A stretch of DNA of 64,000 bases from Chersky-840 sp963794615. Lineage in GTDB: Bacteria; Actinomycetota; Acidimicrobiia; Acidimicrobiales; UBA8190. The position numbers and the translations under genes are program-made. How positions within the stretch are numbered: the first letter of the stretch is position 1; every line of letters begins with the position of its first letter. This document shows positions 34,279 through 42,932 of the stretch, piece by piece. The notes below the pieces were generated by a model. It was not told the origin of the DNA and ran no database searches. It saw nothing but the letters and a program-made list of their open reading frames with translations. Where the stretch lies: assembly GCA_963794615.1 (NCBI GenBank), contig CAWCEP010000006.1, forward strand, positions 558,001 through 622,000. The letters run 5' to 3'.

Positions 34279-35397
34279 GTGATCACCCTGGAGCATGTCT
34301 CCAAGCGTTACGGGCCCGACAACGTGGCAGTCAAGGACCTGAGCTTCGAGGTCGGCGACGGAGAGCTCACCGTCCTCGTCGGTCCGTCCGGGTGCGGCAA
34401 GACGACGACCTTGCGCATGATCAACCGGCTCATCGAGCCGACCGCTGGTCGTATCCTCATCGCCGGCGAGAACGTGCTCACCAAGAACCCGGTGACGATG
34501 CGGAGGGGTATCGGGTACGTGATCCAACAGGGTGGGCTCTTCCCCCACCGCCGCGTCTTCGACAACGTGGCCGTCGTACCCCGTCTCCTTGGATGGGACA
34601 GCGCTCGGGTGGAGCGCCGCGTCAACGAGTTGCTCGAGCTGGTCGGCCTCGATCCCAAGAACTACGGCCGGCGTTTTCCACACGAGCTCTCGGGCGGTGA
34701 GCGCCAACGCGTGGGCGTGGCCCGGGCCCTCGGCGCCGATCCCCCCGTGCTCCTCATGGACGAGCCCTTCGCCGCGGTGGACCCCGTGACCCGCCAACGC
34801 CTCCAGAACCAATTCCTCGATCTGCAGGAGGCGCTCAAGAAGACGATCGTCTTCGTCACCCACGACATCGAGGAGGCCGCCAAGCTCGGCGACCGCATCG
34901 CCGTGCTCTCCAAGGGTGGTGTGCTCGAGCAGTACGACACGCCGGCCGAGATCCTGGGACGGCCCGCCACGCCCTTCGTGGCGGACTTCGTGGGGGCCGA
35001 CCGCGGTGTGCGGCGTCTGGCGGTGGTACGGATCGAGCCCGAGGACCTGGCGCATCCGCCCGTCATCGCTCCGACCGCCACCATGGACGAGGCCCGAGCC
35101 CTCGCCGACGGCACCGAGGCCAAGACGGCGGTGGTGCTCGACGACAACGGCCGGTTGGTGGGGTGGGTCTCGCTCGAGCCGGGCCCCGAGGGGACCGTCG
35201 GCGCCCACACCGAGAAGTTCGCGGCCCAGGTGCCACTGGGCACGACGTTGCGCGCCGCGTTGGGCGAGATGCTCCAGCACGACGTCCGCTGGATCCCCGT
35301 GGTCGACGAGGACGAGCGCTATCTCGGCGTGCTCTCGCCCAACCGTCTGCACGCGGCGATGCGTCGCTCGGTGGGTGGCACCCCGGTCGAATCCTGA
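34279..35397 (+). CDS. OpuBA/ProV-type ABC transporter ATPase with C-terminal CBS domains
   Basis: 372 residues. Walker A GPSGCGKTTT, Q-loop YVIQQGG, signature LSGGERQRV, Walker B VLLMDEPFAAVDP, switch His in FVTHDIEEA. After residue 240 come CBS-like sequences (VGWVSLEPGPEGTVGAHTEKF and VRWIPVVDEDERYLGVL), which in OpuA sense ionic strength or cyclic nucleotides. It powers the permeases encoded divergently. A -10-like TAACGT (34265-34270) lies eight bases before the GTG, again suggesting a leaderless start. Confidence 0.92.
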   Translation: MITLEHVSKRYGPDNVAVKDLSFEVGDGELTVLVGPSGCGKTTTLRMINRLIEPTAGRILIAGENVLTKNPVTMRRGIGYVIQQGGLFPHRRVFDNVAVVPRLLGWDSARVERRVNELLELVGLDPKNYGRRFPHELSGGERQRVGVARALGADPPVLLMDEPFAAVDPVTRQRLQNQFLDLQEALKKTIVFVTHDIEEAAKLGDRIAVLSKGGVLEQYDTPAEILGRPATPFVADFVGADRGVRRLAVVRIEPEDLAHPPVIAPTATMDEARALADGTEAKTAVVLDDNGRLVGWVSLEPGPEGTVGAHTEKFAAQVPLGTTLRAALGEMLQHDVRWIPVVDEDERYLGVLSPNRLHAAMRRSVGGTPVES

Positions 35398-35409
35398 AGG
35401 GACGAGTCC

Positions 35410-36295
35410 GTGCAGCTCCGCTTGGGAATCGTGACGCCCGTCGTCCACATCAACCCCCGCTTCGACCCGCCCAGCTGGGAGTCGACCGGAACCATCGACG
35501 ACATCATCGCCGTGGCGAAGGCCGCCGAGCGCTTCGGCTACGACGTGGGTGGCGTGCTCGGAGCACATCGCCATTCCCCAATCGGCGACGGACGTGCGGG
35601 GGCCCCGCTACTGGGACCCCACCACCACGCTCGCGTTCGTGGCCGCCAACACCGAGCGCATCTCCCTCCTCAGCCATGTCGTGGTGCTCGGCATATCACC
35701 ACCCCTTGGAGTTGATCAAGCGGTGGGGCACACTCGACGTCGCCAGTCACGGGCGGGTGATCCTCGGTGTTGGCGTCGGCTCTCTCGAGCCCGAGTTCGA
35801 GCTCCTCGGCCATCAGTTCGAGGGGCGAGGGGAACGATCGGACGATGCCCTGCGGGCCATCCGGGCCAGCTGGGGCGTACGCGAGCCCGTCTACCGTGGC
35901 ACCCATTTCGAGTACTCGGGATTCGTGGTGGACCCATCGGGACTGCCCCGCCCCCTGGACATCTGGGTGGGAGGCCGCACCCGGCGTTCGCTGCGGCGCG
36001 CCATCGAACTGGGCGACGGCTGGATCCCCTTCCGGTTGAAGGTCCAAGATCTCAAACCGATTCTCGACGACCCCGGGTCAAGGATGCGATCGCGGCCCGG
36101 GACCGGCCCTTCAGTCTGATCTTCCCGCCCGACCCGCCCGTCGATCCCGCCGGTGCGCCCGATGCGGCCGCCGAGGTCGTGCGGGGATTTGCCGAGCTGG
36201 GAGCGACGGGCTTGAGCCTCCGGTTCCGGCACCATTCCCGGAGCCACTACATCGAGCAGTTGCAAGCCATGACGGAGCTCGTGGCCGGGTTGTGA
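35410..36295 (+). pseudogene. LLM-class F420-dependent oxidoreductase (three frameshifts as read)
   Basis: Luciferase-like protein of about 294 residues when repaired, starting at GTG 35410, 13 bases after the ATPase gene. The reading breaks three times: +1 near 35543-35548 (giving YDWVACSEHIAIPQ), +1 at 35690-35691 (giving VVVLAYHHPLELIKRWG), and -1 in the C run at 36071-36074 (giving ILDDPRVKDAIAARDRP). Family parts are VILGVGVGSLEPEFELLG, IWVGGRTRRSLRRAIELGDGW and GATGLSLRF. Three independent indels could mean a true pseudogene, but the total returns to the original frame and the rest is conserved, so sequence error is equally possible. Confidence 0.7.
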
Positions 36296-36845
36296 GCGCC
36301 CCGGGCGCGGGCGTCGAGCTCGAGACGGGAACCTTGAATCGCTCCTCGGACTCGAGGATCTCGTCGCAGATGTCAGCCGCCGGCATGTCGGTGACCGAGA
36401 CGTAGGCGAGCGCGAGCGCCACGACACTGTCGGGGAACCGGTCTCCGACCTCCTCGAGCGCGGCGAGGACCTGGACGCGGTCGGGGTCGTCGGCGGCGTC
36501 GCCGAGGGCGGAGACGACCGCGTCCTGACACTCCTGGGAGACGGCATCGGCGACGAGGGGGACGGCGGCTCGGTACTGGGACTGGGTGAGAAACGCCGTC
36601 GGATTCTGCTTGCGCCGGAGCGCGTGCACGGCAGTCCGGATCACCGTCGACTGTTCTTTGAGGTCACTGTCCGAAAGGCTTCGAAGTGTGGGGGCGACGC
36701 CGCCGTCTCCCACCCATACGAGCGTCCGAAGAAGCCGCTCGAGCCGAGCCTCTGGCGTCGACGGAGACCGGTCAGCCTCGTCGCTCGGCGTCGTGGACGC
36801 CGCCGCGGCCGGCTCGCTCCCGTCCTTCTCCCCGACCTCGTCCAT
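36111..36845 (-). CDS. hypothetical helical protein, tail overlapping the LLM gene
   Basis: 244 residues as read. Residues 1-28 are acidic/Ala-rich and disordered; 33-178 appear alpha-helical (RLERLLRTLVWVGDGG, DRVQVLAALEEVGDRFPDSVVALALAYVS, ICDEILESEERF). The last 60 residues, from about SSTPAPGALTT on, are Arg/Pro-rich and read antisense over the end of the convergent LLM gene, so the true stop is probably near 36300 and lost through an indel or the frame overlap. Not a recognised family. Confidence 0.45.
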   Translation of the reverse strand: MDEVGEKDGSEPAAAASTTPSDEADRSPSTPEARLERLLRTLVWVGDGGVAPTLRSLSDSDLKEQSTVIRTAVHALRRKQNPTAFLTQSQYRAAVPLVADAVSQECQDAVVSALGDAADDPDRVQVLAALEEVGDRFPDSVVALALAYVSVTDMPAADICDEILESEERFKVPVSSSTPAPGALTTRPRAPSWLATARCSGSGNGAGTGGSSPSLPARQIPARPRRPHRAHRRDRRAGRAGRSD

Positions 36846-37004
36846 GCCGGCACCCGACCTTCAGTCTCGCTCGACGGAATTTCCACACGACACTAGGGGC
36901 ACGGGGTCGCCCCTCGTTCCCCGGTCGATCCGACCTTCGACAGGCCCGTCGTCGTCACCGACTGGCATGCTGGCGCCCGTCGCAGGGAGCGGGGAGGGAG
37001 CGAG

Positions 37005-39309
37005 ATGGCACGAGTCGAGTTCGGGGGCCGGATCGGACGCGATTGGCGGGACTCGGAGCCATGGTGGCCCCCCGTGGCGAAGCCGCCCGAGGGAGCACCC
37101 AACGTCGTCCTCGTGGTGCTCGACGACGTCGGCTTCGCCCAACTCGGCTGCTACGGATCCGACATGGACACCCCCGTGCTCGACGGGCTCGCCGGCCGCG
37201 GGGTGCGGCTGTCGAACTTCCACACCACCGCCCTGTGCTCGCCCACCCGGGCGTGCCTGCTCACGGGACGGAACCATCACCGCAGCGCCATGGGGCGGGT
37301 CGCCGACCTGGCCATCGGCTTCCCGGGCTACTGGGGCAAGCCGCCCCGAGAGAACGGCTACCTGTCGGAGATCCTGCGCGCCCATGGCTACGCCACCTAC
37401 GCGGTGGGCAAATGGCACCTCACGCCTGAGGACGAGACCAACATGGCGGGGTCGCGCGCCACATGGCCGCTGGGCCGGGGCTTCGACCGGTGGTACGGCT
37501 TCCACGGGGGTGAGACGCACCAATTCATGCCGGCCCTGTTCCACGACAACCACGTCGTCCGGCCCCCTCGGTCCGTCGAGGAGGGCTATCACCTGAGTGC
37601 GGATCTCGCCGATCACGCCATCGAGTTCCTGGGCGACCTGCGCGCCGTCGACGCCGACCAACCGTTCTTCTTGTACTTCTGCACGGGGGCGTGCCACTCG
37701 CCGCACCACGCGCCGCCCGACTGGATCGCGCGCTACCGCGGCCACTTCGCGGGCGGATGGGACCGGTGGCGCGAAGCCGACCTACGCCCGCCAGCTCGAG
37801 ATGGGGATCATCCCCCCCGGTACCGAACTGTCGCCCCGCCCCCCGTGGGTCCCGGCCTGGGACACGCTGGAACCGCGCCAACGGGAGCTGGCGGAGCGGT
37901 TCATGGAGTGCTTCGCCGCCTATCTGTCCTACACCGACGCTCAGATCGGCCGGCTGGTCGATTTCATCGATGACCTGGGTGACTCGGACAACACCGTCGT
38001 CATGGTGGTGTCGGACAACGGGGCCAGCTCCGAGGGTGGGAAGGAGGGGTCGATCAACGACATCCGCCTCTCCAACTTCGACCCCGCCGGGGTGTCGGAG
38101 ATGTACCGGCGCATCGACGAGATCGGCGGGCCCCTCAGCCATAACAACTACCCGTGGGGCTGGACCATGGCCGGCAACACCCCCTTCAAGCGTTGGAAGC
38201 GAGAGGTCCACGAAGGCGGCGTGGCCGACCCCTGCATCGTGGCGCTTCCCGGCGGCCGCCGGGTCGCACCCGGGGGTGTCCGCTATCAGTACGCCCACGC
38301 CGTCGACGTCCTACCCACCGTGCTCGAACTGGTGGGCGTGAGCGCACCCGAAGAGATCGACGGCATCGTCCAGTCCCACCTCGACGGCACCAGCTTCGCC
38401 TACCTCCTCGGTGCCGGCCACGAGGACCAGCCCGGCCGCCACATCACCCAACACTTCGAGATGCTGGGTTCGCGCGCCATCTATCACGATGGGTGGAAGG
38501 CGGTGACCTTTCATCCCGTCGGACCCCTCTACGACGACGGGCTCAAAGTGAACGCACCGTTCGACGAGGACGTGTGGGAGCTGTACCACGTGGCCGAGGA
38601 CCACTCCGAAGTCCACGACCTCGCCGCCGAGCACCCGGAGAAGGTGGCCGAGCTGGTCGAACGGTGGTGGGACGAGGCGCGTCGCAACGATGTGCTCCCG
38701 CTCGACAACCGCGTCCTCGAAGCCATCGCCCACCCCAAGCCCGATCACCGCCGCCCCCGTGACACGTTCCGGTATTTCCCCGGTGGCGCCCAGGTCCCCG
38801 AGCCGGTGGCGGTCAACGTGCGCAACCGGTCCCACGCCATCACCGTCACGATCGAGGTTCCGGCGGGAACGGTCCCCAACGGGGTGCTCCTCGCCCTGGG
38901 CTCCGCCCTCGGCGGCTGGTCTCTCCATCTCGTCGACGGGCACCTGCGCTACGTCCACAACCTGTACGGCAAGACCCGCCATGTCCTGCACGCCGGCGCC
39001 GCCCTCGGCTCGGGTCGCCACACGGTGGGGTTCACGTTCGAGAAGGACGAAGGCCTGGGCGGACCCGCCACGCTGCTCTACGACGGAGACGTGGTGGCGG
39101 AGGGCACCATCGACCGCTTCACGCCGGCCGGTTTCAACGGCGTCGGGGTCGGCGTCACGTGCGGGTACGAATGGGGTCCGGCGGTGGGAGAGGGCTACAC
39201 GGCTCCCTTCCCGTTCAACGGGACCATCGTGCGGGCCGAGGTGACGACGACCGGTCCGGTCGTCCGAGATCCCGTCTTGGAGGTTGCCGCCATCCTGGCC
39301 GAACAGTGA
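37005..39309 (+). pseudogene. arylsulfatase-type sulfatase (frameshifted as read)
   Basis: About 768 residues when repaired. The N-terminus has the metal-site VVLVVLDDVGF (Asp40, Asp41) and the formylglycine motif CSPTRACLLTGR at Cys78, with AVGKWHL. The frame shifts after the GGWDRWREA segment; dropping one G at about 37779 gives EATYARQLEMGI and runs into SDNGASSEGG and NTPFKRWKREVHEGG. A C-terminal beta-rich domain of about 190 residues follows (VAVNVRNRSHAITVTIEVP and LVDGHLRYVHNLYGK), as in alkyl/aryl sulfatases of the AtsA/PAS group. No signal peptide visible. Probable substrate: an organic sulfate ester. Confidence 0.82.
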
Positions 39310-39357
39310 AGCCACGGTCGATGGTGAGCTTCGTCGCGGCCGTGTAATGCTCGACCG

Positions 39358-41505
39358 GTGGCACCGATCGCCGAGCCGGCCGGCCCTGGCCGGGTCCACC
39401 GTCTGGCCATGCTCGTCACCGGGCCCTTGGCGAGCTGGCTCGGGGTCACCTTCTGGTTGGCGGTGGTGGCGGCGGCCATACCGTTTGCGGCCAAGCTCGG
39501 CTCGGTGGAGACGAGCAGGCTGACCGAGTTCCTCCCGTCCGGTGCGCAGTCCACCCGAGCGTTGGAGCTCGACCAACGGTTCCCCTCCGGTCGAGCGCTC
39601 GATGCGGAGGTGGTCTACTTCCGGAGATCGGGGCTGACGGCTACCGACCTGGCTCACGCCAACGGCGACAGGGTGCGCCTCGTGTCCCGGCTCCGAGGTG
39701 CCGTCGGGCACCCCTCGGGGGTCATCCCGGCCCCGGACGGCAAGGTGGGGGTGATCACCGTGCCCGTCCCCGGCAACGAGGTCGCCATCGAGCGCACCCT
39801 GAGGCAGATGAGGTCCGTCCTCGGCGACGGTACCGGCGGCCTCGAGATCCGTGTCACCGGGGAGGCGGCCATCCAGGCGGACCTGCTCGGTGCGTTCTCG
39901 GGAGCGAGCACCCTGCTCCTGGTGGCCACGGCCGGGCTGGTCGTGCTCCTCTTGGCGGCCACGTACCGCAGCCCCGTGCTGTGGGTCGTCCCCATCGCCT
40001 GTGTGGGCATCGCCGAAGCCCTGGCCCAGGCCGTCATCTATGCACTGGGACGCTCCGGGGTCACGATCAACGGGCAAAGCACGGCGCTCGTCACCGTGAT
40101 CGTCTTCGGTGCCGGTACCGACTACGCCCTGTTGCTGACGGCTCGCTATCGGGAGGAGCTGCGGCGCCACCGCGAGCACCGTGTGGCCATGATGGTTGCG
40201 TGGCGGCGGGCGGCGGGGGCCATCGCGGCCTCGGCGCTCACCGTGGCTGCCACCCTGGCCTGTCTGTTGCCGGCCAACTTGAGCCTCACCGCGGACTTCG
40301 GTGTGGTCGGCATCGTCGGCGTGCTCTGCGCCGCGGTCGTCGTCCTCGGCGCCTACCCGGCGCTGCTCCTCGTCATGGGGCGGGGGATCTTCTGGCCTGC
40401 CGTGCCGCGCCTCGCCCCCGAGTTCGTCCAGCGGGGCCCGTGGGTGAGGCTCGGACGGCTGGTGAGCCGTGGTCGTCGGCCCGTGTGGGTGGCCGGGTTC
40501 GTGCTCCTGGGGGGCGCGGCGATCGCGCTGATCACGGTCGACACCAACGTCTCGTCGCTGAGCGAGCTCTCCTCGTCGGCCGCCTCGGTGCAGGGGTACG
40601 CCCTTCTCGAGGGCCATTTCCCCGCCGGAGAGGTGTCTCCGGTCGACGTGATCGTGACCGATGCGACCTACGTCCCCGCCGTTCGCCACGTTCTGTCCCG
40701 CCTTCCCGTCACCGCTGCGGTGGGCCCGGCCGAGCACGCGGCGGGCATGGCGCGCTTCGACCTGATCTTGTCCGTCAAGCCCACCGGGAACGCGGGGTTC
40801 GCGGCCATTCGTGAGCTTCGGGGCGCCGCCGACGCGGTCGCGGGTACGCACGTGTTGATCGGGGGCCAGACCGCCGAGGACTACGACACGGCCGTCGCCT
40901 CGCACCACGACACGCTGTTCATCGTCCCCGCCGCGCTGGCCGTCGTGTTGATCGTGCTGTGGCTGGTGCTCAGGGCGGTGCTGGGCCCATTGGTCGTGGT
41001 GGCCACGGTGGTGGTGACGTTCGCGGCGGCGCTCGGCCTCGCATCGGCGATCTTCGTCCCCCTCCTCGGTCTCCCGGGAGTCGATCCGACCGTGCCGCTG
41101 CTCACCTTCGTCTTCCTCGTGGCTCTGGGAGTCGACTACAACATCTTCCTGCTGACGAGGGTGCGCGAGGAGGTGAAGCGTGACGGGATCACCGTCGGCG
41201 TGCGCAACGGTGTCGCCAGCACCGGTGGCGTCCTCACCTCCGCCGGCATCATCTTGGCCGGAACGTTCTCGGTGCTGGCCATCTTGCCCATCGTGGCGTC
41301 GAGAGAGATCGGCATCGTCGTCGCCATCGGCGTCCTGGCCGACACATTCCTGGTCAGAACGATTCTGCTCCCCATGCTCGTCGCCGACCTGGGGACCCGC
41401 TTCTGGTGGCCCACGCGGGTCCCTCCGACGCACCCGACTCCGGTCCACGAAGGCGAGTCCACTCCGGGGGCGGCTTCTGCCTCCCTGACGCGCGGCCCAC
41501 GCTGA
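39358..41505 (+). CDS. MMPL/RND-family membrane transporter
   Basis: 715 residues with about eleven or twelve membrane helices in two similar halves. Each half begins with a helix and a large external loop (TSRLTEFLPSGAQSTRALELDQRFP and VSSLSELSSSAASVQGYALLEGHFP are equivalent). The conserved membrane motif FGAGTDYALLLTARYREEL (first half) and ALGVDYNIFLLTRVREEVKRDG (second) contains the Asp-Tyr pair used for proton coupling. In actinobacteria such proteins export lipids or drugs. GTG start, 48 bases after the sulfatase gene; no ribosome-binding site. Confidence 0.9.
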   Translation: MAPIAEPAGPGRVHRLAMLVTGPLASWLGVTFWLAVVAAAIPFAAKLGSVETSRLTEFLPSGAQSTRALELDQRFPSGRALDAEVVYFRRSGLTATDLAHANGDRVRLVSRLRGAVGHPSGVIPAPDGKVGVITVPVPGNEVAIERTLRQMRSVLGDGTGGLEIRVTGEAAIQADLLGAFSGASTLLLVATAGLVVLLLAATYRSPVLWVVPIACVGIAEALAQAVIYALGRSGVTINGQSTALVTVIVFGAGTDYALLLTARYREELRRHREHRVAMMVAWRRAAGAIAASALTVAATLACLLPANLSLTADFGVVGIVGVLCAAVVVLGAYPALLLVMGRGIFWPAVPRLAPEFVQRGPWVRLGRLVSRGRRPVWVAGFVLLGGAAIALITVDTNVSSLSELSSSAASVQGYALLEGHFPAGEVSPVDVIVTDATYVPAVRHVLSRLPVTAAVGPAEHAAGMARFDLILSVKPTGNAGFAAIRELRGAADAVAGTHVLIGGQTAEDYDTAVASHHDTLFIVPAALAVVLIVLWLVLRAVLGPLVVVATVVVTFAAALGLASAIFVPLLGLPGVDPTVPLLTFVFLVALGVDYNIFLLTRVREEVKRDGITVGVRNGVASTGGVLTSAGIILAGTFSVLAILPIVASREIGIVVAIGVLADTFLVRTILLPMLVADLGTRFWWPTRVPPTHPTPVHEGESTPGAASASLTRGPR

Positions 41506-41707
41506 CGACCCCGACCCATCACGTGGAACCACCTGGGTGGTGGGCCGTGATACCCCGCTGTCGCTCCCTGCTTCGTAGCTCAAGACTTAGGCGAGGTTGC
41601 GCCCGCCAGATTCCGCGATCGCGGGCGTCCTCGCAGAGCAACCCGGTTTGGCGGCCGGATGTCGTCTCTCGACGACGGCCCTCGCCGTTTCCGGGAGTGG
41701 GAGTCTT

Positions 41708-42397
41708 GTGGAGAGATCACTTGAGAACGAGACACTGCCGCTGGCTCAGGAACAACGAAACCTCACTAGGTCCCGCATTAGGCAAGCCGCAATGGAGGTC
41801 GTCGCTCGACGAGGCTTCACTGCAACAATCGCGGAGATCGCCGAAGTGTCCGGTGTGAGCGGGCGCACCGTCATCCGCCACTACGTGAACCATGACCACT
41901 TGATCGCCGAAACGGTCACGGACATGTTCGAGGCGTGCGGCCTCCCCCGGCGCAGCGTTGACTTCGACCGCTGGGTCGAGAGCGTGCCAGGCCCCAGTGA
42001 CGACCTCGACGAGTGGATCCGATTCATCGCCGTGACGTTCCACACCAGGACCGCCTCCATCGTCGGCGCCGCCTTCTGGAGCATCTACTCCCCTCCCAAG
42101 GGCCACGAATCCGAGGTCCTCACGGACATGGCTGCCCTCCGACGCGATTACCGGCTGCGAGGAATGAGCTACCTCGTGAACCTGGCGTGGCGGACGGCGG
42201 GCGGGACGGGCGAACCTCCTGAGGATCTCGTCATGGCGTTCGCCCTCAATCTCTCGGCGTTCACGACCCACGCGCTCATGATCGACTTCGACCAGACCCC
42301 TGAACAGATCGGGATCCTGACCGCCGACGTCTTGACGGCGCTCCTTCGGCGCGCCGTCCATGACCAACGATCGGCACGGGAAGTCGCCGACCGCTGA
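41708..42397 (+). CDS. TetR/AcrR family transcriptional regulator
   Basis: 229 residues. The N-terminal helix-turn-helix runs from TRSRIRQAAMEVVARRGFTATIAEIAEVSGVSGRTVIRHYVNHDHLIAE, the standard TetR block. The ligand-binding domain is divergent. GTG 41708 was chosen as the nearest start before the HTH; the frame is open further upstream but lacks homology. Target unknown; the divergent/upstream MMPL gene is a candidate. Confidence 0.85.
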   Translation: MERSLENETLPLAQEQRNLTRSRIRQAAMEVVARRGFTATIAEIAEVSGVSGRTVIRHYVNHDHLIAETVTDMFEACGLPRRSVDFDRWVESVPGPSDDLDEWIRFIAVTFHTRTASIVGAAFWSIYSPPKGHESEVLTDMAALRRDYRLRGMSYLVNLAWRTAGGTGEPPEDLVMAFALNLSAFTTHALMIDFDQTPEQIGILTADVLTALLRRAVHDQRSAREVADR

Positions 42398-42932
42398 CCG
42401 ACCGGGGGCTCCACGGGCCACTCGGACACCGCTGACCCGATCTCCTTCGAAGCGCCTTGGCCGATGCCGGACGCAGCCCTTCTGCCAATCCACTCCGAAA
42501 GCGCGGCCGCCCGAGGAAGAATCCACGTCGCAGTGAGCTGACCGAGCGAGATCATCGGCCACCGTGGCGCTGCAGCGGTTGAAGAGAGCCCGTCTCCTCC
42601 GGTCTGAACCGCCGACCACGGGGCGCCGGCAGGAAAGACCGGATGGCCTGGGTCCGAGCCGATCGACCTAGGTGAAATCACCTGGGCCTGACCGGGTAAT
42701 TGCACCGTTTCGGGTGGAACCTCGGAGGTGCTGAATAGGGGCAGGTTGATTGCGGGCGATGCGCGAGGCGATTGGGGGCCCGATTTGAGGGGTTGCCGTG
42801 GGGTGCCACGCCTGGGTCGCATGCGACCGGAAGTGAGTGAGGGTGCTCAGAAGTTCGGAGGCTGCCGCGGGATCTGCTGATTGCTAACTGCTCTCGAGCG
42901 GTCCGCGTCGCAGGTGGGGAAATGGGGACTCG
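42398..42932. other. 535-base intergenic region
   Basis: Between the TetR gene and the Big_2-repeat gene. No convincing open frame, tRNA or repeat. Its right part (about 42660-42920) is less GC-rich than the flanks (AATTGC, TTGATTGC, GATTTGAGG) and probably carries the promoter of the secreted-protein gene; a GGTGGGGAAATGGGGA stretch precedes its ATG. Confidence 0.5.

Noticed and set aside
38311..41583. Very long minus-strand open frame (about 1,090 codons) opposite the sulfatase and MMPL genes
   Set aside because: It encodes low-complexity His/Arg/Gly-rich sequence, while the plus strand has clear families with catalytic motifs; a shadow frame from high GC.
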